Assembly (NCBI GenBank): GCA_900544465.1
Contig: UQVT01000022.1
Coordinates: 1-16,815, forward strand
Length of the DNA: 16,815 nucleotides
Direction: 5' to 3'
Source of the DNA: an uncultured Collinsella sp.
Lineage (GTDB): Bacteria > Actinomycetota > Coriobacteriia > Coriobacteriales > Coriobacteriaceae
Below, piece after piece: positions 6,739 to 14,095 of this stretch (its first letter is position 1; every line of letters begins with the position of its first letter). The notes under the pieces are model-generated. The model ran no database searches. It saw nothing but the letters and a program-made list of their open reading frames with translations, and had not been told where the DNA came from. A program made the position numbers and the translations under genes.

Positions 6739-9228
6739 ATGAACGATTCTGCCCTTAAGAGCTTCTGCACCTGGGCCCGTACAGAGCTCATCAAAGGCGT
6801 GGAGGCACAGATGGTGCGCTACGGCATCACCGAACCTGCACCTTCGCCCGTTGGGTCCGAGACCGTCAACGGCCTGCCCCTAAGTCCTGCTGAGGTTGAG
6901 CAGCGTGACGAGCTGCTGCGCATACAGACGGAGGTGGGTCACGAGGCGCTGCGCGACCGAGCGGCCTACACCTGGTTCAACCGCATCGTGGCCATTCGCT
7001 TTATGGATGCACGCGGATGGCTCCCCAGCCGTATGCGCATGCTGAGTCGTGCGGACGGCAGCCATGGCAGCGAGGCCGTGGAGAACGCACTGGACGTGGA
7101 GATAGCGACGGCCGATACCGATCGCATAGCCGAGCTCAAGATGGCGGGCTTGGATGAACCGCTGTGGCGCTACCTGTTTATGGCTCAGTGCGAGGAGCTT
7201 GCCGATTGCCTGCCGGGCGTCTTTGAACGCGTGGGCGGTGCCATGGAGCTGCTGTTGCCCCAGGGCCTCATGATGTCCGACGGCGTGGTGGGCAAACTCA
7301 ACACCATTCTCGCTGACGAGGACTGGCGCAAGGGCGTGACCGTTCTGGGCTGGATGTATCAGTACTACAACGCTGACGTCAAAGACGAGTTCTTCAAGGC
7401 AAAACGCAAAGCAGCGGCGGCGGACATCGCGCCCGCCACGCAGCTCTTCACCCCCGAGTGGATCGTGCGCTATATGGTCCAGAACTCGCTCGGCCGTCTG
7501 TGGATGCTCAACAACCCGGGGAGTTCGCTGCGCGAGCGCATGGAGTATTACATCGAGCCTGATACTGAGCACGAGGACTTCATCCGCATTTCGAGCCCCG
7601 AGGAGATAACCATCTGCGACCCCGCATGTGGCTCGGGCCATATCCTGGTCTATGCGTTTGAGCTGCTCTTTGCCGTGTACGAGGAGCGCGGCTACCGCGA
7701 GCGCGAGATCCCGGAGCTCATCCTGACCAAAAACCTCGCTGGCATGGAGATCGACCCCCGTGCGGCTCAGATCGCGGAGCTGGCGCTTGCCATGTGCGCC
7801 CGCGAGCACGATCGTCGCTTCTTTAGGCGTGGCGTTCGCGCCGACGTTGCCGTGCTCTCGAGCATCCCGCTAGGGGAGGACGAGCTGCCGGGTAACAAGA
7901 AGCTCGCCGAGGAGCTGAGTCATTTGGGCGAGATCGGTTCGCTGCTCAATCCCTCAGAGGACGAGATCGACGAGCTCAAGGCTGCCGCCGCGAGTTGTTC
8001 CGATGACCTTTTTGCCGCTACGGCCAAAACTAAGCTCGAAAGCGCTGCCGCCATCTGCGAGAAGCTGTCCCGTCGTTTTACCTGCACCGTTGCGAATCCT
8101 CCGTATATGGGCAGCAGCAGCTTTAATCCATTCATGAGCAAGTGGATCAAGAAGAACTACCCCGACGTGAAGAGCGACCTCTGCACGTGCTTTATCGAGC
8201 GCGGTTTTAACCTTGTCGAGGATAAGGGCTACGCCGCAATGGTTACCATGCAGAGTTGGATGTTCCTGGGCAGCTTTGAGAAGATGCGCTCTTCGATCAT
8301 CGAGGGCAAGACGATTGTCTCGATGGCTCATCTCGGCCCCCGCGCATTTGACGCCATCGGCGGCGAGGTCGTCAACGTAACCGCCGATGTCATCTACAAC
8401 GGCCGCGCGGCATACGAGGGCGCTTACGTGCGCCTCGTCGACATCAACGGCAGCGAGGCGAAGCGCCTCAAGCTGCTCGAGGCGATCCGAGATCCCGACT
8501 GCGGCTGGTTCTACCGCCGCGACGCCGACATCTTCAAGCAGATCCCCGGCGCCCCAATAGCCTACTGGGCTGGGGGCGGAATACTATCTGCATTTAAATC
8601 AAATCCAGCTGTTGGTACGCGCGCGTCGCTTCAAGCTGGAATCACAACGGGAAACAATGACTTATTCATTAGAGCTTGGTGGGAGGTCCAACTATCAAAG
8701 TTTGATAGGGAGTGCTCATCGATTAACGAGGTCCAAACCACAACGTGTTGGTATCCATGTAACAAAGGTGGTAGCTATCGCAAGTGGTATGGCAACCGAG
8801 ATAACGTTATGAATTTCTCAGTCACTGGCCAACTGGAGATGAAAAAACAGTCAGGATTCCGCCCCGTCAGCCTTGATGATCAATTTAGGCCGTCGATCTC
8901 TTGGTCAGACGTTACGTCCGATCGCAATTCGTTTAGAGTCAACGGCGGACACAGTCTGTTTGAGCATGCTGGAAGTTGCGCATTTATTGCAGATGACAAC
9001 CTGCTTCCGCTAATTGCCTACCTGAATTCATCCGCAGCATCTGTGATGCTCAGAATGATTAACCCAACTCTTAATTGTAATGCGGGCGTTGTGTCAAGGC
9101 TGCCGCTTCTTGGCCTTGGTGAAGAGGGCCGTATCTCTAGCATGGCTGAACTGGCTATCGAACTGTCAAAAACCGACTGGGACTCGTTTGAAACCTCCTG
9201 GGATTTTAAACGTCACCCCTTATTGTGA
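6739..9228 (+). CDS. pglX: PglX (BrxX), N-terminal methyltransferase plus specificity part of a split BREX adenine methyltransferase
   Basis: PglX methylates adenine N6 at a non-palindromic site to mark host DNA as self. The 829 residues hold the N-terminal helical domain (LKSFCTWARTELIKGVEA), the S-adenosylmethionine motif DPACGSG (294-300), the catalytic NPPY (453-456), and a target-recognition region with GITTGNNDLF, CNKGGSYRKWYGN and LNSSAASVMLRMINPTLN, ending DWDSFETSWDFKRHPLL. Type 1 PglX is normally about 1150-1250 residues and continues from this point; here a TGA ends the frame and the missing C-terminal part is a separate gene at 9912. From about base 8575 the coding sequence becomes AT-richer, exactly at the start of the specificity region, which suggests a replaced segment. 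An AGAAAGG site (6722-6728) precedes ATG. Confidence 0.9.
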   Translation: MNDSALKSFCTWARTELIKGVEAQMVRYGITEPAPSPVGSETVNGLPLSPAEVEQRDELLRIQTEVGHEALRDRAAYTWFNRIVAIRFMDARGWLPSRMRMLSRADGSHGSEAVENALDVEIATADTDRIAELKMAGLDEPLWRYLFMAQCEELADCLPGVFERVGGAMELLLPQGLMMSDGVVGKLNTILADEDWRKGVTVLGWMYQYYNADVKDEFFKAKRKAAAADIAPATQLFTPEWIVRYMVQNSLGRLWMLNNPGSSLRERMEYYIEPDTEHEDFIRISSPEEITICDPACGSGHILVYAFELLFAVYEERGYREREIPELILTKNLAGMEIDPRAAQIAELALAMCAREHDRRFFRRGVRADVAVLSSIPLGEDELPGNKKLAEELSHLGEIGSLLNPSEDEIDELKAAAASCSDDLFAATAKTKLESAAAICEKLSRRFTCTVANPPYMGSSSFNPFMSKWIKKNYPDVKSDLCTCFIERGFNLVEDKGYAAMVTMQSWMFLGSFEKMRSSIIEGKTIVSMAHLGPRAFDAIGGEVVNVTADVIYNGRAAYEGAYVRLVDINGSEAKRLKLLEAIRDPDCGWFYRRDADIFKQIPGAPIAYWAGGGILSAFKSNPAVGTRASLQAGITTGNNDLFIRAWWEVQLSKFDRECSSINEVQTTTCWYPCNKGGSYRKWYGNRDNVMNFSVTGQLEMKKQSGFRPVSLDDQFRPSISWSDVTSDRNSFRVNGGHSLFEHAGSCAFIADDNLLPLIAYLNSSAASVMLRMINPTLNCNAGVVSRLPLLGLGEEGRISSMAELAIELSKTDWDSFETSWDFKRHPLL

Positions 9229-9900
9229 GTGATCAGCATGAGGTACATTCGCCGACTATTTATTTCTTTGGCTGTTTCAATTCCATGCTTAGTGGTTTTC
9301 ACGCTACTGTTTAAAGCTCTTCTTGGATTTCTATCCGGCATTTGCTCGCTTCCGTTGCTCAACTCTTTATCGTCGGGGGATTTGTTAAATGGAGTCGGGA
9401 CGTTTTCGGCAGTCATTATTGCAGTGGTCTCGTATCAGCACGACATAGAAACGAAGCAAGAAGAAGAGAGGTCTCGGAGCGAAAAGGCTAAGCCTCAAGT
9501 TGAGGTGGACAGTTTCGAGGAAGATTACGGATTCATTGTTTCGATTACCAATGTAGGTCCCCGGCCAATTCCGTCAATTATTGTGGAGGAAAAGCCAGTC
9601 GTATCTAATCTTGAGCCTGGAGATACCTGTCGTTTTGATTACATCGGTTTTGAGTCGTGTGAGTCGTATGAAGGCGAGGTTGAGGGCTCCAATTACGTTG
9701 TTTCAACGAGGACCTTTCGCGATGGGGTAAGCCTTTGGCTCTTTATGTATGACATTTTGGGTAAGGCTTGGATGAGTGAATATACGCTCGAGGAAGATGG
9801 TGCCCGGTTGTTGGACGGACCCTCCTGGGTGCTGTGAGAAAAGCTTGACTACCACATAAAATGCCCCTTTGAATCATTGTTTTTAATCCCCTACTACCTG
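8575..9900 (+). other. AT-rich imported segment covering the pglX specificity region and the membrane-protein gene
   Basis: Composition and codon use change from GC-rich (third positions mostly G or C) to clearly AT-richer near 8575 and return to GC-rich at about 9900-9910. The boundaries fall at the start of the target-recognition region of pglX and at the ribosome site of the pglX C-terminal gene. Exchange of specificity regions by homologous recombination is well known for restriction-modification systems; that the extra gene travelled with it is inference. The exact edges need alignment to relatives. Confidence 0.55.
9238..9837 (+). CDS. two-pass membrane protein of unknown function inserted between the two pglX parts
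   Basis: I do not recognise the family. From ATG 9238 the protein is 199 residues; a GTG three codons earlier (9229, abutting the pglX stop) is also possible. It has a long hydrophobic segment at about residues 7-33 (starting LFISLAVSIPCLVVF), a second at about 51-66 (GVGTFSAVIIAVVSY), then a charged E/K/R-rich linker and a soluble domain from about 85 on with alternating beta-like stretches (FIVSITNVGPRPIPSIIVEE). This suggests a membrane anchor with a small beta-sandwich-like domain, probably cytoplasmic. It is AT-rich like the pglX specificity region before it. It follows the pglX N-terminal part with almost no gap, so the two are likely co-translated. A guess would be a defence-associated accessory or cargo gene. 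Confidence 0.75.
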   Translation: MRYIRRLFISLAVSIPCLVVFTLLFKALLGFLSGICSLPLLNSLSSGDLLNGVGTFSAVIIAVVSYQHDIETKQEEERSRSEKAKPQVEVDSFEEDYGFIVSITNVGPRPIPSIIVEEKPVVSNLEPGDTCRFDYIGFESCESYEGEVEGSNYVVSTRTFRDGVSLWLFMYDILGKAWMSEYTLEEDGARLLDGPSWVL

Positions 9901-9911
9901 GAAGGCGTTCC
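9838..9911 (+). promoter_or_regulatory. gap before the pglX C-terminal gene, with its own ribosome site
   Basis: The 74 bases are AT-rich up to about 9890. GGAAGG (9900-9905) lies 6 bases before ATG 9912, a good ribosome site, so the downstream gene is set up for independent translation. TTGACT (9846-9851) is -35-like but no -10 follows at the right distance. Confidence 0.5.
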
Positions 9912-10880
9912 ATGTCAACACTGCTCGCCGATAAATACGAGGCTCGCAAAGCCGAGGTTAACGCTCGCTTTGAGCAGCTTCGCGCTAACGAGGAGGAGCT
10001 CAACCGAATCTTTGCCAAGATCTACAACATGGAGGGGGAGGTGCCTATCGAGGTCGAGGATAAGTACGTGTCGGTGGCGCGCATTTTCGACACCGCCGAC
10101 GAGATCCCCGAGAGCTACAAGGGCAACAAGTATGTGCGCACCAAGCGCGATGAGATTACCTCGCTCATGAGCTATGCCGTGGGCTGTATGTTCGGTCGCT
10201 ATTCGCTGGATGTGGACGGTCTGGTTCTGGCCGACCAGGGCGCCACGGTCTCTGACTATCTGGCCAAGATGCCCAATCCCGAGAACGTGACCTTTATGCC
10301 AGATAGCGATAACGTGCTGCCTATCACCGATGACGAATACTTTGACGACGACATCGTGCGTTATTTTATCGACTTTGCGCGCACCGTGTATGGCGAGGAG
10401 ACGCTTGAGCAGAACCTGACCTTTATTGCCGAGGCACTCGGCGGCAAGGGTACCTCGCGCGAGGTAATCCGCACCTACTTTTTGAAGGACTTCTTTAAGG
10501 ACCACTGCCAGACCTATAAGAAGCGCCCCATCTACTGGCTGTTCGACAGCGGCAAGAAGAACGGCTTTAAGTGCCTTGTTTACATGCATCGCTACCAGCC
10601 TGACCTGTTGGCTCGCATCCGCACCGACTATGTGCATGAGCAGCAGGAGCGCTACCGTGCCCAGATCGGGTATGCCAACGATGCCCTTGTCAGTGCTGAG
10701 CGCGGCGAGCGCGTGCGCTTGGATAAGCGCATCAAAAAGCTCAACGACCAGCTCAAAGAGACCATTGCCTACGAGGAGAAACTGCACCACTTGGCAGACC
10801 AGATGATTAAGATCGACCTGGATGACGGCGTCAAGGTCAACTACGCCAAGTTTCAGGATGTGCTGGCGAAGATTAAGTAA
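9912..10880 (+). CDS. pglX: PglX C-terminal domain as a separate gene (split pglX)
   Basis: The 322 residues correspond to the part of type 1 PglX that normally follows the specificity region: KYEARKAEVNARFEQLRANE and ELNRIFAKIYNMEGEVP at the start, SYAVGCMFGRYSLDVDGL at about residues 84-101, EVIRTYFLKDFF, and RPIYWLFDSGKKNGFKCLVY (about 207-226) followed by RYQPDLLARIRTDYVHEQQ. It has no methyltransferase motifs of its own. Together with the 829-residue part it adds up to a normal-length PglX (1151 residues). It begins with its own ATG and ribosome site, contains no internal stop and is well conserved, so the two parts may assemble as a two-chain enzyme; loss of function by splitting is the alternative. 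Composition is again host-like GC-rich. Confidence 0.88.
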   Translation: MSTLLADKYEARKAEVNARFEQLRANEEELNRIFAKIYNMEGEVPIEVEDKYVSVARIFDTADEIPESYKGNKYVRTKRDEITSLMSYAVGCMFGRYSLDVDGLVLADQGATVSDYLAKMPNPENVTFMPDSDNVLPITDDEYFDDDIVRYFIDFARTVYGEETLEQNLTFIAEALGGKGTSREVIRTYFLKDFFKDHCQTYKKRPIYWLFDSGKKNGFKCLVYMHRYQPDLLARIRTDYVHEQQERYRAQIGYANDALVSAERGERVRLDKRIKKLNDQLKETIAYEEKLHHLADQMIKIDLDDGVKVNYAKFQDVLAKIK

Positions 10881-10903
10881 CTGCAGATACGGTAAGGATA
10901 TTC

Positions 10904-11923
10904 ATGCCCAAGATTGATGTAGAAGAACAGCTCAAGCTGCGATTTTTGCAGCCGTTGTCCTCATGCGCGCCGCGCCGTGTTGTGGTTTGGCACGATGCGG
11001 ACGGCGAGTTTGCTCCTGAGTTTGAGCGATTGGCTGCCGAGGGTTTCGACGGCGTGGGGGCCGATGCCGGCGTAATGCCTGCTCACGGTGACTTTGAGCG
11101 CCCGGTGCGCTTTGTTGAGGCCTGCGAGGGCCGTATGTTTGCCGTCAAGAAGCTCATCAACCGCGATGACCTTGCGAGCGATATCTTGCTGTATCGCCGC
11201 TGCCCGCGCGGCAGGCTTGAGGGTGATTGGCTTGCCGATGTTGAGCTGTATGCCGATCGGTTCCAGGCTGACTATCTTTCGCTTTTGGCCGATCAGCTAG
11301 GCATCGAGAATATCGACGCCGTGCGCGAGAGCCTGCGCGAGCACAAGACGTTCTTTGATGCCAAGACACGCCGCGCTAAGTTTGCCGCGTGTGTTCCGCA
11401 TGCCTCGGGCGCATCCGATATCGAACTCGGCATCCTTACGGTGATTTTTGGCGGTAAGGAGCTTGGTGACGCGCGCCCCGCGTTTGTGCTGCGTGGCTGT
11501 ATGACCATGCTGCTGCACGAGGGTCCCGAGGCGCTGGCCGAGTTGATGGACAAGTACTGCGTGCGTGATGTGCTCTCTGCCTTTATGCTTCGCTGCTATG
11601 GGTATGAGGGACCGCTGTACGAGCGCGACTCATTGCTTATGCTTTCATCCCATGTGCTCCTTACGGCGGCGTCTACCGCGCTTCCCGAGGGAGCGCTCAA
11701 GGGACTCGAAAGCTATGTGGCTCCCGCCTACGGCCCCTATTGCCTTGAGGCGGTGCGTACGTGGGACCAGACCGCCGATACCCAGGCGTCGAGCGAGGAC
11801 CTATTTGAGATTTGCCGTTTGGTTGAGGACGCCCGCGGACTCTTTGCACGGTTCGAGACCTTGCCGATCGATGTGCTGACCTCGCTTGATGTGTTTCCGT
11901 GCGTCAATGCTCATGTGCGGTAA
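10904..11923 (+). pseudogene. pglZ: PglZ, N-terminal part only; phosphatase domain deleted
   Basis: PglZ of BREX type 1 is about 850 residues with an alkaline-phosphatase-like domain in its second half. The 339 residues here match only the N-terminal part: RRVVVWHDADGEFAPEFE at about residues 24-41, the MFAVKKLINRDD and LLYRRCP motifs, DWLADVELYADRFQADYLSL, and KTFFDAKTRRAKFAACVP. The frame ends in TAA (11921-11923) formed where GC-rich host-like sequence changes to AT-rich foreign sequence. About 500 residues, including the catalytic metal-binding domain, are missing. AAGGA (10894-10898) precedes ATG. The N-terminal fragment may still be made, but PglZ activity should be lost, and with it both methylation and exclusion if this BREX behaves like the studied ones. 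Confidence 0.88.
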
Positions 11924-11971
11924 AGTAACACACAACAATTTGATAGACAACAGCTCCCCTATTCCGAGTGT

Positions 11972-12015
11972 CAGATACAGCTATTTTTGATAACTGTATC
12001 TGGCAATTTTATTTT
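11972..12015 (+). terminator. terminator-like hairpin at the left end of the insert
   Basis: CAGATACAG (11972-11980) pairs with CTGTATCTG (11994-12002), extended by further pairs inside and outside with a G:T wobble and one mismatch, and is followed by ATTTTATTTT (12006-12015). It resembles an intrinsic terminator, probably of a gene that lay upstream in the donor. It would now stop BREX transcripts from running into the insert. Confidence 0.5.
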
Positions 12016-12020
12016 GAGGA

Positions 12021-12048
12021 TTGACTATGATTATATATGTGTTATAAT
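12021..12048 (+). promoter_or_regulatory. sigma70-type promoter of the gntR-ABC genes
   Basis: TTGACT (12021-12026), a 16-base spacer and a consensus TATAAT (12043-12048). This is the clearest plus-strand promoter in the window. It would also drive the brxL remnant and possibly the genes behind it. Confidence 0.75.
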
Positions 12049-12070
12049 GTACTTGTACATTAAGTACATT
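12046..12070 (+). promoter_or_regulatory. GntR-type operator overlapping the -10
   Basis: AATGTACTT (12046-12054) and AAGTACATT (12062-12070) form a perfect 9-base inverted repeat with a 7-base centre that overlaps the -10 and the expected start of transcription. Its position suits autorepression by the GntR protein encoded 23 bases downstream, as is usual for YtrA-type regulators. Confidence 0.65.
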
Positions 12071-12092
12071 GTAAAAGCAAAGGCGGTGAGTT

Positions 12093-12470
12093 ATGGAAAT
12101 CATCATCAGTAATAACGCCAACAAGCCGATATACGAGCAAATCACATCACAGATTAAAGCTATGATAATGAGTGGGGAGCTACAATCTGGAGACGCAATC
12201 CCCTCAATGCGGGCATTGGCAAAATCAATCCATGTAAGCGTCATTACTGTTCAGAAAGCCTATGAAGATTTGCAAAGGGACGGTTTCATAGAAACCACAG
12301 TAGGCAGAGGGAGTTTTGTCTCAGCACAAAACAAGGAATTTTATCAAGAAGAACAACAACGTATTGCGGAAGAACATTTGGAGATAGCCGCAGAAATCGG
12401 AAGAACAAATAACATTTCTTTGTCAAAACTAACTGAATTATTGACAATGTTTTATAAGGAGGACAGATGA
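12093..12470 (+). CDS. GntR-family (YtrA subfamily) transcriptional repressor
   Basis: 125 residues, the short YtrA form: a winged helix-turn-helix (PIYEQITSQIKAMIMSGELQ, then IPSMRALAKSIHVSVITVQK, then DLQRDGFIETTVGRGSFVS, together about residues 13-75) followed by a short helical tail and no effector-binding domain. Regulators of this type repress a linked ABC transporter operon and often respond to cell-wall-active agents or antimicrobial peptides. It is followed by the ABC ATPase gene one base after its stop, and preceded by a strong promoter and a matching palindrome. Codon use is Firmicutes-like, unlike the flanking BREX genes. The protein is intact and likely functional, although its target operon is truncated. 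Confidence 0.9.
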   Translation: MEIIISNNANKPIYEQITSQIKAMIMSGELQSGDAIPSMRALAKSIHVSVITVQKAYEDLQRDGFIETTVGRGSFVSAQNKEFYQEEQQRIAEEHLEIAAEIGRTNNISLSKLTELLTMFYKEDR

Positions 12471-12471
12471 T

Positions 12472-12855
12472 ATGAATTATGCTTTAGAACTGAAAGAAGT
12501 ATCTAAAACTTACGAAAACTCTGACTTTGTATTAGACAAAGTTTCATTTACATTACCGACAGGAGCAGTCATGGGATTTGTAGGTGAAAATGGTGCAGGA
12601 AAAACCACAACAATCGGTTGTGTGTTGAATACTCTTTTCCGGAATTCAGGAGTAGTCCGGTTGTTTGGAAAAGAAATGACAGATGATGATATTGAACTTC
12701 GTGAAAATATAGGTGTTGTCTATGACGGTAATAATTTCCCCGACTACCTTACAGCTGGGCAGTTATCAGATATTATGCAGGGAGTATATCAGAAATGGGA
12801 TAATGCCCTTTTCCAAAAATATCTCAATACATTTCACTTAAACAAAAGATCATGA
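12472..12855 (+). pseudogene. ABC transporter ATP-binding protein, N-terminal half only
   Basis: 127 residues of what should be a protein of about 230-300. It has the A-loop region LELKEVSKTYENSDFVLDKV, Walker A GENGAGKTT (residues 38-46) and the Q-loop region IGVVYDGNNFPDYLTAGQLS. It ends before the LSGGQ-type signature, Walker B and H-loop, so it cannot hydrolyse ATP normally. The last native residues are about LNTFHLNK; the stop TGA (12853-12855) is supplied by brxL sequence. AAGGAGG (12456-12462) precedes ATG. The permease gene that normally follows is absent. Confidence 0.9.
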
Positions 12856-14018
12856 AGGACTACATGGCGAGCGGCAGCTATGCGCGCGGCCGCGACCAGA
12901 TCAACGCCGATGCCTCCATGGTCTTTGAGGGCAACATCAACGACACCGTGCAAAACGTCCTTAAGACCACACACCTGTTTGATCCGTTCCCGCCGGAGTT
13001 TAACAACGATTCGGCCTTCTTCGACCGTATCCACTATTACCTGCCGGGCTGGGAGATTCCCAAGATGCGCTCGAGCCTGCTGACCGGGCATTATGGCCTG
13101 ATCACCGACTGCCTGTCGGAGTTTTGCAAGGAGATGCGCCGCAAGGACTTTACGCACCATATCGACCGGTATTTCCGCTTTAACAGCGACTTTAACAAGC
13201 GCGACGAGATCGCCGTGCGCAAGACCTTTAGCGGCCTTGCCAAGCTGCTGTTCCCCGATGAGGCCATGGACAAGGACGACGTGCGCTGGCTGTTGGACTA
13301 TGCCATCGAGGGCCGTCGCCGCGTAAAGGAGCAGCTCAAGATTATGGCGGGCGTTGAGTTTATCGACGTTAACCTGGGCTATATGGATGCCGACAACCCG
13401 CAGGATGTGCACGTGGTGCGTGTGCCCGAGCAGAGTGAGGACACGCTGATTCCCGACGGGCCGCTGCTGTCCGGCCACGTGTTTGGCGTGGGCAGGTCGC
13501 AGGGCGGCGAGGTCGCCGTGTACAAGTTGGAGAACAAGGCCGTTGCCGGCGAGTGCAAGTTTAAGCACGAGGGCGTGGCCTTTAACAAGCCGGTGCGCGA
13601 TACGCTGGAGGCCGCGTTCGACAACTTTGTGAACCTGGCGAACCGCGTGGCGCCGGGCATGCACATTGGCTCCAAGGATTACCTGCTGTTCTACAACGAC
13701 CTGCAGAGCAAGGGCCTGTCCGAGGAAGTTTCGCTCGCCGAGTTTGTGGGCCTGTGCTCCGCGGCGTGCAACCGCCTGGTGATGCCCGCGTTGGCGATTC
13801 CGGGCATCTTGCGCATGTCGGGCTCCATGGACGAGATCCGCGGGCTCGAAGACATTATGCGCGTGGCCAAAAACGCCGGTGCCAAGCGCGTGATTTTGCC
13901 GCTGAGCGCCATCGCGGGCCTACAGAGTGTTTCGTCCGAGATTATTTCGGGCTTGAGCCCGGTGTTCTACATGGATGGCGACCCGGTTGATGCCGCGAAG
14001 AAGGCACTGGATTTGTAG
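12852..14018 (+). pseudogene. brxL: BrxL, C-terminal part only; AAA+ nucleotide-binding core deleted
   Basis: BrxL is the AAA+ / Lon-like phage-restriction factor of type 1 BREX, usually about 680 residues. The 388 residues here start at KDYMASGSYARG and continue with VFEGNINDTVQNVLKTTHLF, FDRIHYYLPGWEIPKM, the RVKEQLKIM region, and the C-terminal Lon-like domain (SGHVFGVGRSQGGEVAVYKL to LSPVFYMDGDPVDAAKKAL). About 300 N-terminal residues, including Walker A and B, are missing. The first codon is an internal methionine of the parent gene, with no ribosome site of its own, but its ATG overlaps the stop of the truncated ABC gene (ATGA), so coupled translation is possible. Function as a DNA-binding motor should be lost. 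Confidence 0.88.
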
Positions 14019-14030
14019 GAGTGCGGGCGT

Positions 14031-14059
14031 GCGGGGCGTCCGGTGTTCGGGTGCCCCGC
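14031..14059 (+). other. GC-rich hairpin after brxL
   Basis: GCGGGGC (14031-14037) pairs with GCCCCGC (14053-14059) just after the brxL stop. No T run follows, so it is a poor terminator; it may mark the end of the BREX operon or link it to the next gene. Confidence 0.4.
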
Positions 14060-14095
14060 GAGCATGTTGGTGCGTAGTGCGTGAGGAGGCCTGCC

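Larger units (their letters stand above)
11916..12851 (+). mobile_element. foreign AT-rich insert replacing the pglZ 3' end and brxL 5' end
   Basis: Roughly 0.93 kb of AT-rich DNA with Firmicutes-like codon use (ATA, AGA, AAA, TTA) lies between the broken pglZ and broken brxL. It carries a terminator-like hairpin, a promoter with operator, a GntR-family gene and half of an ABC ATPase gene. No transposase, terminal inverted repeats or integrase is visible, so the mechanism is unknown. TCATG occurs at both junctions (11911-11915 and 12850-12854), which could be microhomology, a short target duplication, or chance. An assembly chimera is possible but would have to join correctly to the same operon on both sides. 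Confidence 0.6.

Noticed and set aside
11969..12003. Inverted repeat at the left of the insert as a transposon end or invertase site
   Set aside because: There is no matching copy at the right junction and the T-rich tail fits a terminator better.
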